NCBI RefSeq assembly: GCF_001427785.1
Contig: NZ_LMHM01000016.1
Location: 211,231 to 275,230, forward strand
DNA: 64,000 bases
Source of the DNA: Lysobacter sp. Root690
GTDB lineage: Bacteria; Pseudomonadota; Gammaproteobacteria; Xanthomonadales; Xanthomonadaceae
Reading direction: 5' to 3'
A program made the translations under genes and the position numbers. Below, in pieces: positions 8,481 to 15,841 of this stretch. A model generated the notes under the pieces. That model was not told where the DNA came from and did no database searches. It worked only from the letters and a program-made list of their open reading frames with translations. The first letter of the stretch is position 1. Each line of letters starts with the position of its first letter.

Positions 8481-9851
8481 TCATTCGTCCGTGGGCAGGG
8501 GCGACAGACGTTCGCGCACCAGCGCGTCGACGTGGTCCCAGTCGAGCGTGTCCAGGCGTTCGTGGCCGGCGGTCAGTTCGACCAGCAACTCGCGCTGGCG
8601 CTGGCCGCGTTCGAACGCGACCTCGTACGGCATGCGGTGAAAGGTCACCATCGCGTAACGCGGCATGAAGCGTTCGGGGTGGCGCTGGGCGAGTTCGTGC
8701 TCCAGTGCGCGCTGCAGCAGGTAGTCGTCGTTGTCGACGCGGTCGCGCATTTCCAGATAGTTTTCCAGCGCCATCGCCTGGATAGCGCGGGTACTGGGCA
8801 GGCGTTGTTGCTGGAATGCGGCGAATGCATCGGCGCGGTCGTTGCCGGCGAGCAAATGCTCGGCCAGGGCAATGCAGTCCTCGAACGCGCAGTTCATGCC
8901 CTGGCCGTGGAACGGCACCATCGCGTGCGCGGCGTCACCGAGCAGCACCGCGCGATCGTCCAGATGCCAGCGGTCCAGGTACAAGGTCGCCAGCAGACCG
9001 GCCGGGTTGTGTTCGAAATCGTGTTCCAGGTTCGGAATCAACGGCAGCGCATCGGCGAAGTCGCGTTCGAACAAGGCGCGCGCGTCGGCGCCGTCGCGGA
9101 CGGTCTGGAAACTCGGATCGCCTTCGTTGGGCAGGAACAAGGTGACGGTGAAGGTGCGTTCGTCGTTCGGCAGCGCGATGCACATATAACGGCCGCGCGG
9201 CCAGATATGCAGCGCATTGGGTTCGATGCTGAAACCGCCGTCGGGCGAGGGCGGGATTTCCAGTTCCTTGTAGGAATGGCCAAGGAACTCGGTGCGCTCG
9301 CCCAGATCGGTCGCCTGCTTCATCGCTCCACGCAGCGCCGAGCCCGCGCCGTCGGCGCCGACCAGGCTGTCGAAGACGATTTCGTGTGTGCCGCCATCGC
9401 GATCGTCGACGAAGCGGGCGATGCGCTGGTCGAAATCGACCTCGCTCAGGCCGCGATGGAAATGCAGCCTGGCCCCGGCGTCTTCGGCGATCTGCAGCAG
9501 GATCAGGTTCAACTCGCCGCGATGCACCGACCAGATGACCTCGCTGTCGTCGCGGCCGTAGCGCTGCAGATCGGTGCGTCCGTCGAGAAAATGCACCATG
9601 CGCCCGCGCATCATCACCGCCTGCGCCATCACCGCCTCGTCCGCGCCGGCCAGACGCAGTGCGTGGCGGCCGCGCTCGGCCAGGGCGAGGTTGATCGAAC
9701 GCCCGCCCTGATAGCCCTGCAGGCGCGGATCGCCGCGTTTCTCGTACACGTCGACCTGCCAGCCGCGCCGCGCGAGCAGGGTGGCGAGCAGGGCGCCGGC
9801 CAGGCCCGCGCCGATGAGGGTGATGTGCTTGGGGTGGGTGGGTGCGTTCAA
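8481..9851 (-). CDS. kmo: Kynurenine 3-monooxygenase
   Basis: 456 residues. An FAD- and NADPH-dependent hydroxylase that converts L-kynurenine to 3-hydroxykynurenine. The N-terminal dinucleotide fold has GAGLAG at residues 14-19. The family loop GYQGGRSINLALAERG and the second FAD motif GDAAHAMVPFHGQGMNCAFEDC are clear. The C-terminal tail contains two aromatic and basic helices, as in other bacterial KMOs. It is the last pathway gene of the leftward kynurenine operon. The 564 bases between it and kynU hold a GIY-YIG gene and palindromic repeats, so it may be transcribed partly on its own. Confidence 0.95.
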   Translation of the reverse strand: MNAPTHPKHITLIGAGLAGALLATLLARRGWQVDVYEKRGDPRLQGYQGGRSINLALAERGRHALRLAGADEAVMAQAVMMRGRMVHFLDGRTDLQRYGRDDSEVIWSVHRGELNLILLQIAEDAGARLHFHRGLSEVDFDQRIARFVDDRDGGTHEIVFDSLVGADGAGSALRGAMKQATDLGERTEFLGHSYKELEIPPSPDGGFSIEPNALHIWPRGRYMCIALPNDERTFTVTLFLPNEGDPSFQTVRDGADARALFERDFADALPLIPNLEHDFEHNPAGLLATLYLDRWHLDDRAVLLGDAAHAMVPFHGQGMNCAFEDCIALAEHLLAGNDRADAFAAFQQQRLPSTRAIQAMALENYLEMRDRVDNDDYLLQRALEHELAQRHPERFMPRYAMVTFHRMPYEVAFERGQRQRELLVELTAGHERLDTLDWDHVDALVRERLSPLPTDE

Positions 9852-9928
9852 GGAATGGAGTCTCTGGTCGCGACTATAAACTTACTGCAAGAAATCATGG
9901 GCTGAGCGGCAACGAAGCCCCCGAAATC

Positions 9929-9964
9929 GTCATTCCCGCGAAGGCGGGAATCCAGAGACTTCAG
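9929..9964. repeat. REP-like palindrome, family B
   Basis: The palindrome TTCCCGCGAAGGCGGGAA followed by TCCAGAGACTTC. Further copies are at 10272-10301, 10331-10358, 33022-33048 and 33100-33134. This copy lies between kmo and the GIY-YIG gene. Confidence 0.8.
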
Positions 9965-9996
9965 CGTATCGCCACGATGTCGTTCCACAAGTCCCG

Positions 9997-10260
9997 TCAT
10001 TCCGGATTGGTCTGCTCGATCAGCCGAATCTTCCATTCGCGATTCCATTTCTTCAGGCGTTTCTCGCGCAGGATCGCGCTTTCCATGGTTTCGTGCATTT
10101 CGTACCACACTAGCCGGTCCACGTCGTAACGATCGGTGAAGCCCGCCGTCAAGTGTTCCCGATGTTGCCACACTCGTTGAATCAAGTCGGAGGTGACGCC
10201 GGTGTACAAGGTGCCGCGTTTGGCGCTGGCGAGCAGGTAAACGGCGGGCGATCTCGACAC
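9997..10260 (-). CDS. Small GIY-YIG endonuclease (UPF0213-like)
   Basis: 87 residues, a stand-alone GIY-YIG domain like YhbQ/UPF0213. AVYLLAS forms the GIY strand and LYTGVTSDLIQRVWQH carries the YIG motif and the catalytic Arg. YEMHETMESAILREKRLKKW is the usual middle segment with the conserved Glu, and WNREWKIRLIE ends the domain. It probably nicks DNA. I start it at a GTG at 10260 with GAGG five bases upstream. A longer reading from 10335 would translate a palindromic repeat into the N-terminus and is unlikely. It sits between repeats on both sides inside the kynurenine gene run. Confidence 0.8.
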   Translation of the reverse strand: MSRSPAVYLLASAKRGTLYTGVTSDLIQRVWQHREHLTAGFTDRYDVDRLVWYEMHETMESAILREKRLKKWNREWKIRLIEQTNPE

Positions 10261-10271
10261 ATCGGCCTCAC

Positions 10272-10358
10272 TCTGGATTCCCGCCTTCGCGGGAATGACG
10301 ACCTGAAAGTAATGCGTCTCTCCAGTTTTCAACACTCCCGCCTTGGCGGGAATGACGG
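10272..10358. repeat. Two REP-like palindromes, family B
   Basis: Two copies of the ATTCCCGCC...GGCGGGAAT palindrome, at 10272-10301 and 10331-10358, both oriented opposite to the copy at 9929-9964. With that copy they bracket the GIY-YIG gene. Confidence 0.8.
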
Positions 10359-10415
10359 TTTGGAGTTACGTGGTTGTCGGATGTTCTATATTCATGGAGG
10401 TGACATTGTTGAGGA

Positions 10416-11702
10416 TCACGCGGCCCGCCAACCCTCAACCGCCGCCACAAACCTCGACACATCCCCATGCGTGTTATAGAGCGGTGCAGGCGAAATCCGG
10501 ATTACATCCGGTTCGCGCCAATCGCCCAGCACGCCGTTGCGCGCCAAGTAATCGAACAGATCGCGCCCCGCCGCGCGGCCGCTGAGACCACGACCGCCGA
10601 TCACCCGCAACGACAGCTGGCAACCGCGCTGGCCCGGATCGGCCGGGGTCACGATGTCCAAGGTATCGGCCAGACGCGCGCGGATCAGCGTTTCCAGGTA
10701 ACCGGTCAGGCGCAGGGATTTTTCGCGCAGGGCGCGCATGCCGACGCGGTCGAACAGGTCCAACGAGGCGCGCAGCGGCGCCAAGCCGAGGATCGGCGGG
10801 TTGCTCAGTTGCCAGCCTTCCGCGCCTGGGGTCGGCACGAATTGCGGCCCCATGCGGAACCGGGTCGTCGCTTCGTGCCCCCACCAGCCGGCGAAACGCG
10901 GCAGCTCGCTGCGTGCGTGACGGTCGTGAACAAAGCAGCCGGCGACCGCGCCGGGGCCGGAGTTCAGATATTTGTAATGGCACCAGACCGCGAAATCGAC
11001 GCCGCTGTCGTGCAGGCCCAGTTCCAGATTGCCCACGCCATGCGCCAGATCGAACCCGCACACCGCGCCCTGCGCATGCGCCAGCCGCACGATTGCGTCG
11101 AGGTCGAAGGCCTGACCGCTGCGGTACTGCACGCCGGGCCACAGCACCAGGGCCAGGCGCGGGCCGTATTCGGCGATCGCGCGCTCGATGCTCGCCATCG
11201 AGATCAACCCGCCAGGTTCATCGGGCTCGATCTCGATCAGATCGGTGTCGGGATCGAAGCCATGGAAGGCGATCTGCGACGCCACCGCATAACGATCGGA
11301 CGGAAACGAACCGGCCTCAATCAGGATCGCCGGCCGTTCGCGGGTGGGGCGGTAGAAGCTGACCATCATCAAATGCAGATTCGCGGTCAGCGAGTTCATC
11401 GCGATCACTTCGCTCGGCAGCGCGCCGACCAGCCGCGCCAGCGGTTCGCGCACGAGTTCGTGGTACGGCATCCACTGCGCCTGGCCGGTGAAATGGCCTT
11501 CGACCGCTTCCATCGCCCACTTGTCCAGCACTTCCTCGACATGCGCGCGTGCGCCGCGCGGTTGCAGGCCGAGCGAGTTGCCGACGAAGTACGCCTGCTC
11601 TTCATCTGCGTGGCGTGGGATCAGGAACTCCGCGCGCAGCGTCGGCAAGGGATCGGCCGCATCGAGGGCGGCGGCGTGAGCGGGTGAGTGCAATTCGGTC
11701 AT
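10416..11702 (-). CDS. kynU: Kynureninase
   Basis: 428 residues. A PLP enzyme that cleaves 3-hydroxykynurenine (and kynurenine) to 3-hydroxyanthranilate (or anthranilate) plus alanine. Class V aminotransferase fold: FVGNSLGLQPRG near the N-terminus, MNSLTANLHLMM for the cofactor phosphate, LVLWPGVQYRSGQ, FDLAHGVGN with the PLP-pairing Asp, and HYKYLNSGPG with the Schiff-base Lys at about residue 244. It is full length. It belongs to the leftward operon, 82 bases after the unknown 134-residue gene. Confidence 0.96.
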   Translation of the reverse strand: MTELHSPAHAAALDAADPLPTLRAEFLIPRHADEEQAYFVGNSLGLQPRGARAHVEEVLDKWAMEAVEGHFTGQAQWMPYHELVREPLARLVGALPSEVIAMNSLTANLHLMMVSFYRPTRERPAILIEAGSFPSDRYAVASQIAFHGFDPDTDLIEIEPDEPGGLISMASIERAIAEYGPRLALVLWPGVQYRSGQAFDLDAIVRLAHAQGAVCGFDLAHGVGNLELGLHDSGVDFAVWCHYKYLNSGPGAVAGCFVHDRHARSELPRFAGWWGHEATTRFRMGPQFVPTPGAEGWQLSNPPILGLAPLRASLDLFDRVGMRALREKSLRLTGYLETLIRARLADTLDIVTPADPGQRGCQLSLRVIGGRGLSGRAAGRDLFDYLARNGVLGDWREPDVIRISPAPLYNTHGDVSRFVAAVEGWRAA

Positions 11703-11784
11703 GAGTGAGTAGCTTCGCTGCGTGGGCGGGCGTGGCGCGATGGGCGCGGGGACGGGCGGGCGAGGTCGAGGCAGGCGAGTGTGA

Positions 11785-12189
11785 TCAAAGCAAAGCTCCG
11801 AACGGCGCCGCGTGGCGTTCGTAGCGGCGTAGCAACGCGGTGATCCAGGCCGAGTCGATGCCGAGCCGGTCGGATTCGAATATCAGCCCGGCGTCGTCGG
11901 ACAGGTATGCGGCCAATTCGTCGTGCTCACTGACCCGCAACGCCCGCGCGAACGCGGTCTGACGCACTTGCCTGGACTGCGCGTCGATCGTTTCGACGGA
12001 CTGGGGCGAGAGGTCGAGCTTGCGCGCTTGGACCAAGGCATCGGCGGCGGCCCAGTCCGAATCGAAGGGTGGCTGGTCGCGCCAATCGAGATACTGGGCG
12101 ATGAGGTCTTCATCGTCATCTTGGTCGCGCTGGCGCAGGTGCCACGCCGTGGACTCGATCGCGGCGAGCAAGCTATCGGTATCGATCAT
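11785..12189 (-). CDS. Unknown 134-residue protein in kynurenine operon
   Basis: I do not recognise this protein. It is acidic, has no signal peptide or membrane segment, and is predicted mostly helical. Its N-terminal third is rich in Asp and Glu (RQRDQDDDEDLIAQYLDW) and the C-terminus ends with WITALLRRYERH. It lies 25 bases downstream of the ACMS decarboxylase gene and 82 upstream of kynU, all in one direction, so it is very likely cotranscribed with the pathway. A regulatory or accessory role is possible, but nothing in the sequence shows one. Confidence 0.7.
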   Translation of the reverse strand: MIDTDSLLAAIESTAWHLRQRDQDDDEDLIAQYLDWRDQPPFDSDWAAADALVQARKLDLSPQSVETIDAQSRQVRQTAFARALRVSEHDELAAYLSDDAGLIFESDRLGIDSAWITALLRRYERHAAPFGALL

Positions 12190-12214
12190 GAGCGGGCGGC
12201 GCGACCGGACGCGC

Positions 12215-13231
12215 CTAGTCGAACCGTGCTTTCGACAAGCCGAGCCATTCCAGCGCGGTGCCGTGATACAGCCGCGCCTGATCGACCTCGCCTAACTGCA
12301 ACGAAGCGATGCCGGCGCCGGGCGATTGTTCGCCGAGCGGGAACGGATAGTCGGTGCCGAGCATCACCCGCGACACGCCGCAGGTGTCGAGCAGGTATTG
12401 CAGCGCGCGCGGGTCGGCGACCCACGAATCGAAATACAACTGCGACAGATAATCGCGCGGATTGCGCGGGTTGTCGGTGGCGACCAGATCGGGTCGCATG
12501 TTGAAGCCGTGTTCGATCCGGCCGATGGTGTAAGGGAAGCTGCCGCCGCCGTGGGCCAGGCAGATCTTCAACTTCGGCAGGCGTTCGAGCACGCCGCCGA
12601 ACACCAGGCAGCAGGCCGCGCGCGATTGCTCGGCGGGCATGCCGACCAGCCACGGCAGCCAGTACTTGGGCATGCTCGGCGTCCCCATCATGTCCCAGGG
12701 ATGGACCAGGATCGCCGCGCCGAGATCGGCGGCGGCTTCGAAGAATTCGAACAACTCCGGCGCGTCGAGATTCCAGTCGTTGACGTGGCTGCCGATCTGA
12801 CATCCCTGCAGACCCAGCTGATCCATGCAGCGTTCGAGTTCCTGCACGGCCAGACGCGGCGACTGCAGCGGCACCGTGCCGATGCCGGCGTAATGGCGCG
12901 GATGCTCGCGACAGGTCGCGGCCATGTGGTCGTTGAGCGATTGATGCAGGTCCAGCGCCTGATTGGCCTTGGCCCAGTAACTGAACATCACCGGCACGGT
13001 GCTGATCACCTGCACCTGCACGCCGAAACGCGCGTAATCGTCGACGCGTTCCTGCGGGTCCCAGGTCTTCGACCAGATCTCGCGGAAGAACTTGCCGTCC
13101 TTGTAGATGCGATGACGGCCGTCGTCGGTGTGATGGATCACCGGAAAGCGGTCGTCGCCGTACTTGCGCGCCAGGTCGGGCCAGTCGCGCGGCAGGTAAT
13201 GGGCGTGGGTGTCGATCTTGAGCACTGACAT
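12215..13231 (-). CDS. nbaD: 2-amino-3-carboxymuconate-6-semialdehyde decarboxylase
   Basis: 338 residues, amidohydrolase superfamily, matching ACMS decarboxylase. It removes CO2 from 2-amino-3-carboxymuconate semialdehyde to give 2-aminomuconate semialdehyde, pulling 3-hydroxyanthranilate away from quinolinate. The metal site is visible: DTHAHY gives His9 and His11, VHPWDMMG carries the next His, LAHGGGSFPY the fourth and GTDYPFPLG the Asp, in the order and spacing of the Pseudomonas enzyme. Its start lies only four bases after the stop of the AbiJ-like gene, and its ribosome site is weak, so translation may depend on that gene or on an older arrangement with the dioxygenase. Confidence 0.95.
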   Translation of the reverse strand: MSVLKIDTHAHYLPRDWPDLARKYGDDRFPVIHHTDDGRHRIYKDGKFFREIWSKTWDPQERVDDYARFGVQVQVISTVPVMFSYWAKANQALDLHQSLNDHMAATCREHPRHYAGIGTVPLQSPRLAVQELERCMDQLGLQGCQIGSHVNDWNLDAPELFEFFEAAADLGAAILVHPWDMMGTPSMPKYWLPWLVGMPAEQSRAACCLVFGGVLERLPKLKICLAHGGGSFPYTIGRIEHGFNMRPDLVATDNPRNPRDYLSQLYFDSWVADPRALQYLLDTCGVSRVMLGTDYPFPLGEQSPGAGIASLQLGEVDQARLYHGTALEWLGLSKARFD

Positions 13232-13235
13232 AGCT

Positions 13236-14078
13236 CTATGGTTGCTGCGAATTAGCGGAGTTTTCTAGCAGATAGTTAACGAAAGCGGAGCAAACAACCA
13301 GCATGAACTTTGCCTCACTGAATGTTGAATTGGATTGTTCGGTTAGTGCATGTCGTATGCCATTTGCATCGGACGTGTATCCATACAAAGCCTTAAGCCC
13401 TTTCTCAAACGACGGATGAATTGGATGCTGCTTGGATAATTTGCTTAGTGCAGCACCAAGCGTTGCCGAAGCGTCGCCCGTTAGATACTTGACTGCAGAC
13501 TCGACGGCACTAATTGATTCTTTGATGGAGTTCCGATAGTCCGGGGATGGCTTCTTACTTAACAGGTCGAGTGAATGCTGAATGTGTACTTGAGCACTGC
13601 ATCCTGGCACGTTCTGTAACAATGCAGTCTCTATTGCACGAACTTCTGAGACGCTTGTAACTGGAGTGACTCGCTCCCCAACTATTTGATATCCGGCAAT
13701 CTCTCGCTCAAGAACCTTATTGCAATACTTGATAAAATCGCCTTTGTTTTTTTCAAGTGTCGGAATGACGAATTCAATCAAGTCATAGACTTTGAACCAC
13801 TTACTTGTAAAGAAGTGCTCGCGGATAGAGGCTATGGCGTCGCGTGTGCGGAATGGAATCGTATCTGCGGGGATTAGGAAAAAATCGATCCATAAGGAGC
13901 GAAAGAATCTATTGAGGCCGGATCTAGATGTCTGGGAATTAATGCCGTCGTAGCTGTAGATATCCCAAACGAAAATCTGTAACGCATTCCAAAGGGAATT
14001 TCTTAGTGGGTCATCCATAGACTCAAATTGAATGCCTGTCCTGATCGTTGACTGACCGTTGCGTTCAGAAAATCGCAT
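13236..14078 (-). CDS. AbiJ-like (NTD4) abortive infection protein
   Basis: 280 residues. The N-terminus (MRFSERNGQ, then IQFESMDDPLRNSLWNAL) matches my memory of the AbiJ N-terminal domain 4 family tied to phage defence. The C-terminal half has a helical pattern ending in YTSDANGIRHALTE, like HEPN-type domains of toxin or defence proteins. The base composition is very unlike its neighbours: the line 13261-13320 counts 26 GC of 60, and codons ending in A or T are common. This points to recent acquisition. I start at 14078 (AAGGAG about ten bases upstream) rather than at the longer frame beginning at 14114. It interrupts the kynurenine operon between the dioxygenase and decarboxylase genes. 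Confidence 0.75.
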   Translation of the reverse strand: MRFSERNGQSTIRTGIQFESMDDPLRNSLWNALQIFVWDIYSYDGINSQTSRSGLNRFFRSLWIDFFLIPADTIPFRTRDAIASIREHFFTSKWFKVYDLIEFVIPTLEKNKGDFIKYCNKVLEREIAGYQIVGERVTPVTSVSEVRAIETALLQNVPGCSAQVHIQHSLDLLSKKPSPDYRNSIKESISAVESAVKYLTGDASATLGAALSKLSKQHPIHPSFEKGLKALYGYTSDANGIRHALTEQSNSTFSEAKFMLVVCSAFVNYLLENSANSQQP

Positions 14079-14121
14079 ACCTTGCCGTCTCCTTCTGGCA
14101 TAAATGCACCTCACACCTTGC

Positions 14122-14652
14122 TCAGGTGTCGGGCATCACATAGCGGCCCGGCGCCGGGTTCAGATGGCCGCAGTTACCGCAGGTCCGATGCTCGCGCGAG
14201 GAATAGAAGCGTTCGAACACCGGCGGGAAGTCGGTCTCGATGTTGTGCAGGTGGAAATACTCTTCGTAAATCTTGTGGTTGCACTGTTCGCAGAACCACA
14301 TCAAGCCGTCGTCTTCGTGCGCCAGGCGCTTGCGCTCGATCACCAGCCCGACCGAGTCGGGCATGCGCTGCGGCGAATGCGGCACGCGCGGCGGCAGCAG
14401 GAAGATCTCGCCGGCGCGGATCGGGATGTCGCGCACCGCACCGTCTTCCTGGATGCGCAGCACCATCTCGCCTTCGAGCTGGTAGAACCACTCCGGGCCT
14501 TCATCCCAGTGGTAATCGGTGCGCTGGTTCGGCCCGCCGACCACCATGACGATGAAATCGCCGGCATAGATCACCTTGTTGCCGACCGGCGGCTTGAGCA
14601 GGTGGCGGTGTTCGTCGATCCAGGCGGCGAGATTGAGCGGTGCGGGAAGCAT
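14122..14652 (-). CDS. nbaC: 3-hydroxyanthranilate 3,4-dioxygenase
   Basis: 176 residues, a cupin. It opens the ring of 3-hydroxyanthranilate with O2 to form 2-amino-3-carboxymuconate semialdehyde. Iron ligands follow the known pattern: [12 protein letters not shown] gives His48 and Glu54, and RVPHSPQR gives the second His. Arg44 (in GPNQRTD) matches the substrate-binding Arg. The C-terminal rubredoxin-like metal site of the bacterial form is intact (FCEQCNH and CGNCGH). Length is normal. It starts five bases downstream of the Rid deaminase gene. The next gene downstream is the AbiJ-like insert. Confidence 0.96.
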   Translation of the reverse strand: MLPAPLNLAAWIDEHRHLLKPPVGNKVIYAGDFIVMVVGGPNQRTDYHWDEGPEWFYQLEGEMVLRIQEDGAVRDIPIRAGEIFLLPPRVPHSPQRMPDSVGLVIERKRLAHEDDGLMWFCEQCNHKIYEEYFHLHNIETDFPPVFERFYSSREHRTCGNCGHLNPAPGRYVMPDT

Positions 14653-14656
14653 GCGG

Positions 14657-15109
14657 TTACTCCGTGGCCGCGCCGCGCAGGCGCGCGATGCATTTGAGTT
14701 CGATCGCAATCGGGGTCGGCAGGGCGGTGATGCCCAGGGTGGTCCGGCACGGGGCGCGGTCGATGTCGGGGAAATACTCCGCCCACACCGCGTTGTAGGC
14801 CGTGAAGTCGCGGGCCATGTCGGTCAGGTACACGGTCACGTCGACCAGATCGTCCCAGCCCGCGCCGCTGGCTTCGAGCACCGCGCGCACGTTGGCGAAC
14901 ACCGCGCGGCATTGCAGTTCGATGTCGTAGGCGATCAGCCGGCCCTGCGCATCGTGGACATTGCCGACGATGGCGTTGCTGGCCGCGTCGCGCGGGCCGA
15001 TCCCGGACAGAAACAACAGCTCGCCGACCCGGCGCGCATGCGGGTACGAGCCGACCGGCTTGGGCGCGCTGTCGGCGCGGACGCTGCCGTTGCCGTGCGA
15101 ATCGCTCAT
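14657..15109 (-). CDS. nbaF: Rid family 2-aminomuconate deaminase
   Basis: 150 residues, YjgF/RidA fold. Conserved segments are [14 protein letters not shown], the central [31 protein letters not shown] and the C-terminal [10 protein letters not shown]. Within a kynurenine cluster this type hydrolyses 2-aminomuconate to 4-oxalocrotonate with release of ammonia. The role rests on family and neighbours, since general RidA imine deaminases look similar. Its start overlaps the stop of the carbonic anhydrase gene as ATGA, so the two are translationally coupled. Confidence 0.86.
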   Translation of the reverse strand: MSDSHGNGSVRADSAPKPVGSYPHARRVGELLFLSGIGPRDAASNAIVGNVHDAQGRLIAYDIELQCRAVFANVRAVLEASGAGWDDLVDVTVYLTDMARDFTAYNAVWAEYFPDIDRAPCRTTLGITALPTPIAIELKCIARLRGAATE

Positions 15110-15834
15110 CGCGGCGATCCGCCGTGGGTGGCATGAACCGTGGCGATCGCGCGGGCGTAGGCCGACTGCAGGGTGTCGAACGAATCCACGTCCATGCCGG
15201 TGTTGTGGACCCGGCCGTTGCGCAGGCTGTAGACCCAGCCATGCACGCTGAGCGGCTGGCCGCGGCTCCAGGCGTCGCGCACGATCGTGGTCAAGCATAC
15301 GTTCTGCACCTGCTCGATCGCGTTGAGTTCGCACAGGCGATCGTGGCGCTCACTTTCATGGACGTGGGCGATGCAGTCGGCGTGCTTGTCGGCGACGTCG
15401 CCGACATGACGGATCCAATTGTCGGCCAGGCCGACGCGCAGCCCGTGCAATGCCGCATGCACGCCGCCGCAGCCGTAATGGCCGACCACGATGATGTGCT
15501 TGACCTTGAGCACGTCGACCGCGAACTGGATCACCGACAGGCAGTTGAGATCGGTGTGGACCACGACGTTGGCGATGTTGCGATGGACGAACACTTCGCC
15601 CGGAGCCATGTCGATGATCTGGTTGGCCGGCACCCGCGAATCCGAGCAGCCGATCCACAGGTACTCGGGCGCCTGCTGTTGCGACAGGCGATTGAAGAAG
15701 TCCGGGTCTTCGGCGTTGACCCGCTCGGACCACTCGCGGTTGCGTTCGAGCAGTTCGTCCAAGGTGATGGAGGAGCCGGCGTCGACCGCGCCGGTCACGT
15801 TGGAACCCTCGGAATTTGAATCCTTAGCACTCAT
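15106..15834 (-). CDS. can: Beta-class carbonic anhydrase
   Basis: 242 residues. It hydrates CO2 to bicarbonate. The zinc site is complete: IGCSDSR gives Cys and the Asp-Arg dyad, and GHYGCGG gives the His and second Cys. The family segment EVFVHRNIANVV is present. The first 20 residues are a Ser/Gly-rich tail without a signal peptide, so the enzyme is cytoplasmic. It lies between the aldehyde dehydrogenase gene and the Rid deaminase gene, and overlaps the latter by four bases. Its place in this operon fits handling of CO2 from the ACMS decarboxylase step, which is inference. Confidence 0.94.
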   Translation of the reverse strand: MSAKDSNSEGSNVTGAVDAGSSITLDELLERNREWSERVNAEDPDFFNRLSQQQAPEYLWIGCSDSRVPANQIIDMAPGEVFVHRNIANVVVHTDLNCLSVIQFAVDVLKVKHIIVVGHYGCGGVHAALHGLRVGLADNWIRHVGDVADKHADCIAHVHESERHDRLCELNAIEQVQNVCLTTIVRDAWSRGQPLSVHGWVYSLRNGRVHNTGMDVDSFDTLQSAYARAIATVHATHGGSPR

Positions 15835-15841
15835 GCAGCAC

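Noticed and set aside
10261-10335. Longer start for the GIY-YIG gene
   Set aside because: The added N-terminus is a translated palindromic repeat; GTG 10260 has GAGG and fits family length.
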